Assembly: GCA_002395525.1 (NCBI GenBank)
Contig: DGXE01000030.1
Span: 21,793-85,792 of the forward strand
Length of the DNA: 64,000 bases
From: Ruminococcus sp. UBA4240
GTDB lineage: Bacteria > Bacillota > Clostridia > Oscillospirales > Ruminococcaceae
Reading direction: 5' to 3'
Positions 61,670 to 64,000 of this stretch are shown in pieces. Position 1 is the first letter of the stretch. Each line of letters opens with the position of its first letter. A program made the position numbers and the translations under genes. The notes beneath the pieces were generated by a model. The model saw nothing but the letters and a program-made list of their open reading frames with translations, had not been told where the DNA came from and made no database searches.

Positions 61670-63301
61670 TTATTTTTTGAGAAAGCCTTTTGTCACATCT
61701 ATTATGGCATTTACCGCAATGTCTGTGAGTATACCTGAGCCCCGTCTGCCGGAAAAGTGCATACCGCCGCTGTAATAATCATCATCCGATGAGGTAAAAA
61801 GCCGCAGATCCCCTGCCATATCCCTTATGACATCAAGGGCACGGGCTGAAAAGTCCTGGGATGCCTTGTCCTCCACCTTTATGGGGCGGGACATACGTGT
61901 GGTTATGAACCGCCACAGCCTTGCACACGCCTCCTGCTCGTCAGACCCCCTGTATACCTCCCTTGAGGAGTGTTCCGTGACGTTGTCATACACCACAAAG
62001 TCATCTCCGTCCGCATATACACCATATATATGAGGCCTTGTGGAATGGCTCCCGATGGTACACCCGGCTGTGGTCAGATCCACATTGAGCGTCTCGGCAT
62101 TCTTCACCAGCTCCTTCATGGTGACGGGAGTGAGGGCACGGAATGCCTCGGGAGGGAGGGTAAAGGGTGCCGCCCCAGTCTCAGGGCGCTTTTCAAGGTC
62201 AGCATAGCTTTCCCAGAATATCCTGCACGCCGCCGTCTCGCTGATGCCCTTGTACAGCACCATTCGCTTTAAGTCGCTGCCGTTCTCGTACACCACATAT
62301 TCCCCGTCCGCAGGGTCGGTGTACCAGCCCAGACCCACAGCCAGCTTCACATCCCTGTCCGGGAATATGCGGGTGTCCATGAGCCCTGGGGTGCGTGCCT
62401 TAACAATGTCCACTATCTCAACGAAGGTATCTCTTTCTACCTTGGTGTATTCCTCCAGATCCTTTGCATCAAAGAACCTGTCCCCCGCCGGATTTTTCTT
62501 CCCAATGGCATTTTTGAGCACTGTCTCGGGGGAGGGCTTTTGGGGTGCGGGTGCCTCCGGGAGCTTTTCTGCCGCCTTTGGAGGCTGTACTCTTGAAGGC
62601 GCTGCCCCACCGGACATTCCTATGCCGCTTCTTGAGGATTCAGCCATTGCGATCCCCGGATCCACTCCTGCCGCCAGCATAGCTGCTATATCAGCAGTGG
62701 AAAGCTCCTCCATGCCGCCGGACTTTGCCTTTGCAGCGGGCTTTGCGGTGACAGCCTGTTTTTCGGTCACAGCCACCTTTTCTGCGGTAACAGGCTTTTC
62801 GGGCATTATAGGCTTTTCAGGCATTACAGGCTTTTCGGGCATTACAGGCTTTTCAGCTGGAGCGGGCTCGTCCTTCCTTGCTGTCACGCTGTTCTTTGCC
62901 GACTCTGCGGCAGTGTGCGCCGCAATGGCGGCAGTGGTCATAAAGTTTATGCCGTCCTTGGTCTCACCGGCACCTGCCATGTGACCCATAAGGTAGCTGA
63001 GGTTCTCCTCGATGACCTCCGCCTTGTCCACTTCAAATGCGGGGCGGTCGGCAGGCATATCCAGATCCAGCCCCAATTTTGAGGCAAGCCTTTCCCAGCC
63101 CAGCTCCTCAAAGAGGGCGGAATCCAGCACGGCCATGAGCCCCGTGTCATTGGTGCGGTATACCACCCAGATGACCTCAGCCCTGGAGTAAAACACACCT
63201 ACGGCATTGGGTTTCCCGTCGGAGGGTCCCGCTATGACGGTGATACCCTTCTTCTTGCCGTATTCTTCCACTAATTTTCTGTAGTCGGTCAATCTGATCA
63301 C
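61670..63301 (-). CDS. Unknown protein with repeated beta domain and PEKPV repeats
   Basis: The 543-residue protein has no signal or clear membrane segment. Three related segments occur: AVGVFYSRAEVIWVVYRTND near residue 33, GLGWYTDPADGEYVVYENGS near 318 and YGVYADGDDFVVYDNVTEHS near 425, the latter two followed by a YKG/YRG and an EAC-type helix. Between them is a disordered region with MPEKPV-type repeats (about 155-185). I recognise no family; the repeated strand pattern loosely recalls small immunity-protein folds, which is only a guess. Confidence 0.7.
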   Translation of the reverse strand: MIRLTDYRKLVEEYGKKKGITVIAGPSDGKPNAVGVFYSRAEVIWVVYRTNDTGLMAVLDSALFEELGWERLASKLGLDLDMPADRPAFEVDKAEVIEENLSYLMGHMAGAGETKDGINFMTTAAIAAHTAAESAKNSVTARKDEPAPAEKPVMPEKPVMPEKPIMPEKPVTAEKVAVTEKQAVTAKPAAKAKSGGMEELSTADIAAMLAAGVDPGIAMAESSRSGIGMSGGAAPSRVQPPKAAEKLPEAPAPQKPSPETVLKNAIGKKNPAGDRFFDAKDLEEYTKVERDTFVEIVDIVKARTPGLMDTRIFPDRDVKLAVGLGWYTDPADGEYVVYENGSDLKRMVLYKGISETAACRIFWESYADLEKRPETGAAPFTLPPEAFRALTPVTMKELVKNAETLNVDLTTAGCTIGSHSTRPHIYGVYADGDDFVVYDNVTEHSSREVYRGSDEQEACARLWRFITTRMSRPIKVEDKASQDFSARALDVIRDMAGDLRLFTSSDDDYYSGGMHFSGRRGSGILTDIAVNAIIDVTKGFLKK

Positions 63302-63336
63302 CTGCTGTCACAGACGTTAGCTTTGACTTTGAGATC

Positions 63337-64000
63337 TTATGAGCCCTTGATCTCTGCATTCACCTTGTCGAAGGTATCGGTAACATGATCCTCGGGCGCC
63401 TTTGTTGCAAGGGATACGATAACATTGATCACAAGTGCCACGATAAAGGCGGGGAGCAGCTCATATATATCCCAGGCTCCCCCCATGGGGCGAACCGCAA
63501 ACTTCCACACAAACACCATAACAGCGCCTGCAACAAGGCCTGCAACTGCGCCCTGCTTGTTGGAGCGCCTCCAGAAGAGGGCAAGGAGCATGAGAGGACC
63601 GAATGTAGCGCCGAAGCCCGCCCAGGCAAAGGATACAACACGGAATACGGAGCTGTCCGGGTTCCATGCGATGCCTACGGAGATGACTGCGATTATGACC
63701 AGCACTGCCCTTGCGGCAAACATGGACTTCTTTTCGTCAAGCTCCACCTTGAAGAAGCGGTGCAGCAGATCCTCGGACATACTGGAGGATGCCGCAAGGA
63801 GCTGTGAATCGGAGGTGGACATGGTGCAGGCAAGGATACCGGAGAAGATAAGCCCCGCAAACACTGCTGTGATCACGGAATGCTCCGCCATGAGCTGTGC
63901 CATTTTGATGACAACAGTCTCGGATTCTGACGACCAGGAGCCTGAATTGTCGGAAAGGACGCTGATGCTGCCGTTTTGCACCATGGCATTGCCGATGATG
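63337..64000 (-). CDS. putP: Sodium/proline symporter, PutP-like (N-terminus beyond window)
   Basis: The visible 221 residues are the C-terminal part of a sodium:solute symporter. The segment ILACTMSTSDSQLLAASSSM and the following EDLLHRFF are typical of PutP helix 8, including the Ser/Thr residues that bind sodium. Later helices (FAWAGFGATFGPLMLLALFW) also fit. The frame is open through base 64000, and the internal ATG at 63984 is not the start. Proline is the likely substrate. Confidence 0.9.
   Translation of the reverse strand, partial: IIGNAMVQNGSISVLSDNSGSWSSESETVVIKMAQLMAEHSVITAVFAGLIFSGILACTMSTSDSQLLAASSSMSEDLLHRFFKVELDEKKSMFAARAVLVIIAVISVGIAWNPDSSVFRVVSFAWAGFGATFGPLMLLALFWRRSNKQGAVAGLVAGAVMVFVWKFAVRPMGGAWDIYELLPAFIVALVINVIVSLATKAPEDHVTDTFDKVNAEIKGS

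Overview
The window looks like a chromosome segment from a Gram-positive gut anaerobe of the Oscillospiraceae/Ruminococcus type. The support is a SCIFF peptide with its radical-SAM maturase, class B sortases with long Thr/Glu/Pro linkers, DUF4317 and DUF4186 proteins, indolepyruvate:ferredoxin oxidoreductase, AGGAGG-type ribosome sites and TTGACA-17-TATAAT promoters. Most genes are GC-rich. A few short insertions (a BrnT/BrnA pair and a GNAT gene at 57.3 kb) are clearly AT-richer. No rRNA, CRISPR array, prophage or recognisable insertion sequence is visible. One tRNA (Leu, GAG) and one TPP riboswitch are present.

Layout. 0-8 kb (minus strand): a tightly overlapping operon that starts from a consensus promoter at about 7.98 kb. 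It encodes a TPR/PASTA/transglutaminase lipoprotein, a barnase-like RNase lipoprotein, a QueA enzyme carrying an N-terminal barstar domain, a small alarmone synthetase, PrmC, Dtd, MreB and a truncated DUF4186 protein. 8-17 kb (plus): a MATE exporter with a C-terminal RsbW-like ATPase domain, then a 2415-residue NRPS (C-A-T-C-A-T-reductase) expected to release an N-acyl dipeptide aldehyde. 17.3-18 kb: a BrnT/BrnA toxin-antitoxin pair between two direct copies of a hairpin. 18-36 kb (minus): a CoiA-nuclease/UvrD helicase fusion, a class B PBP, membrane proteins, a VanZ-VOC fusion, DUF4317, Nth, a C39-like peptidase, VanY, NrdR, CCA transferase, tRNA-Leu, ThrE-like exporter, ThiI, a GT2 glycosyltransferase and ThiT under a TPP riboswitch. 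37-41.5 kb (plus): scfA/scfB, an MFS transporter and an AAA/DUF4143 ATPase between two identical 38-bp repeats. 41.5-52 kb (minus): GNAT, PduL, CPBP protease, pyrimidine-nucleoside phosphorylase, a SpoIID-domain protein and four consecutive class B sortases. 52-58 kb (plus): type I pullulanase, MetK, a membrane protein, glutathione peroxidase and a GNAT gene. 58-64 kb (minus): IorB, IorA, AhcY, an unknown repeat protein and the C-terminal part of a PutP-like symporter.

The most notable observations are these. First, a surface RNase of the barnase family is followed by its likely inhibitor, which is fused to the tRNA-queuosine enzyme QueA. Second, heptanucleotide repeat arrays repeatedly begin exactly at stop codons, so that the repeat unit itself supplies the stop. 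Third, two unrelated accessory modules are each bracketed by direct copies of a hairpin sequence. Fourth, a 19-bp dyad sits exactly 13 bp upstream of the -35 box of both the scfA and the glutathione peroxidase promoters. Fifth, four tandem sortases include one built as a lipoprotein. Starts were reassigned by hand where the upstream ribosome-binding site or gene overlap required it.
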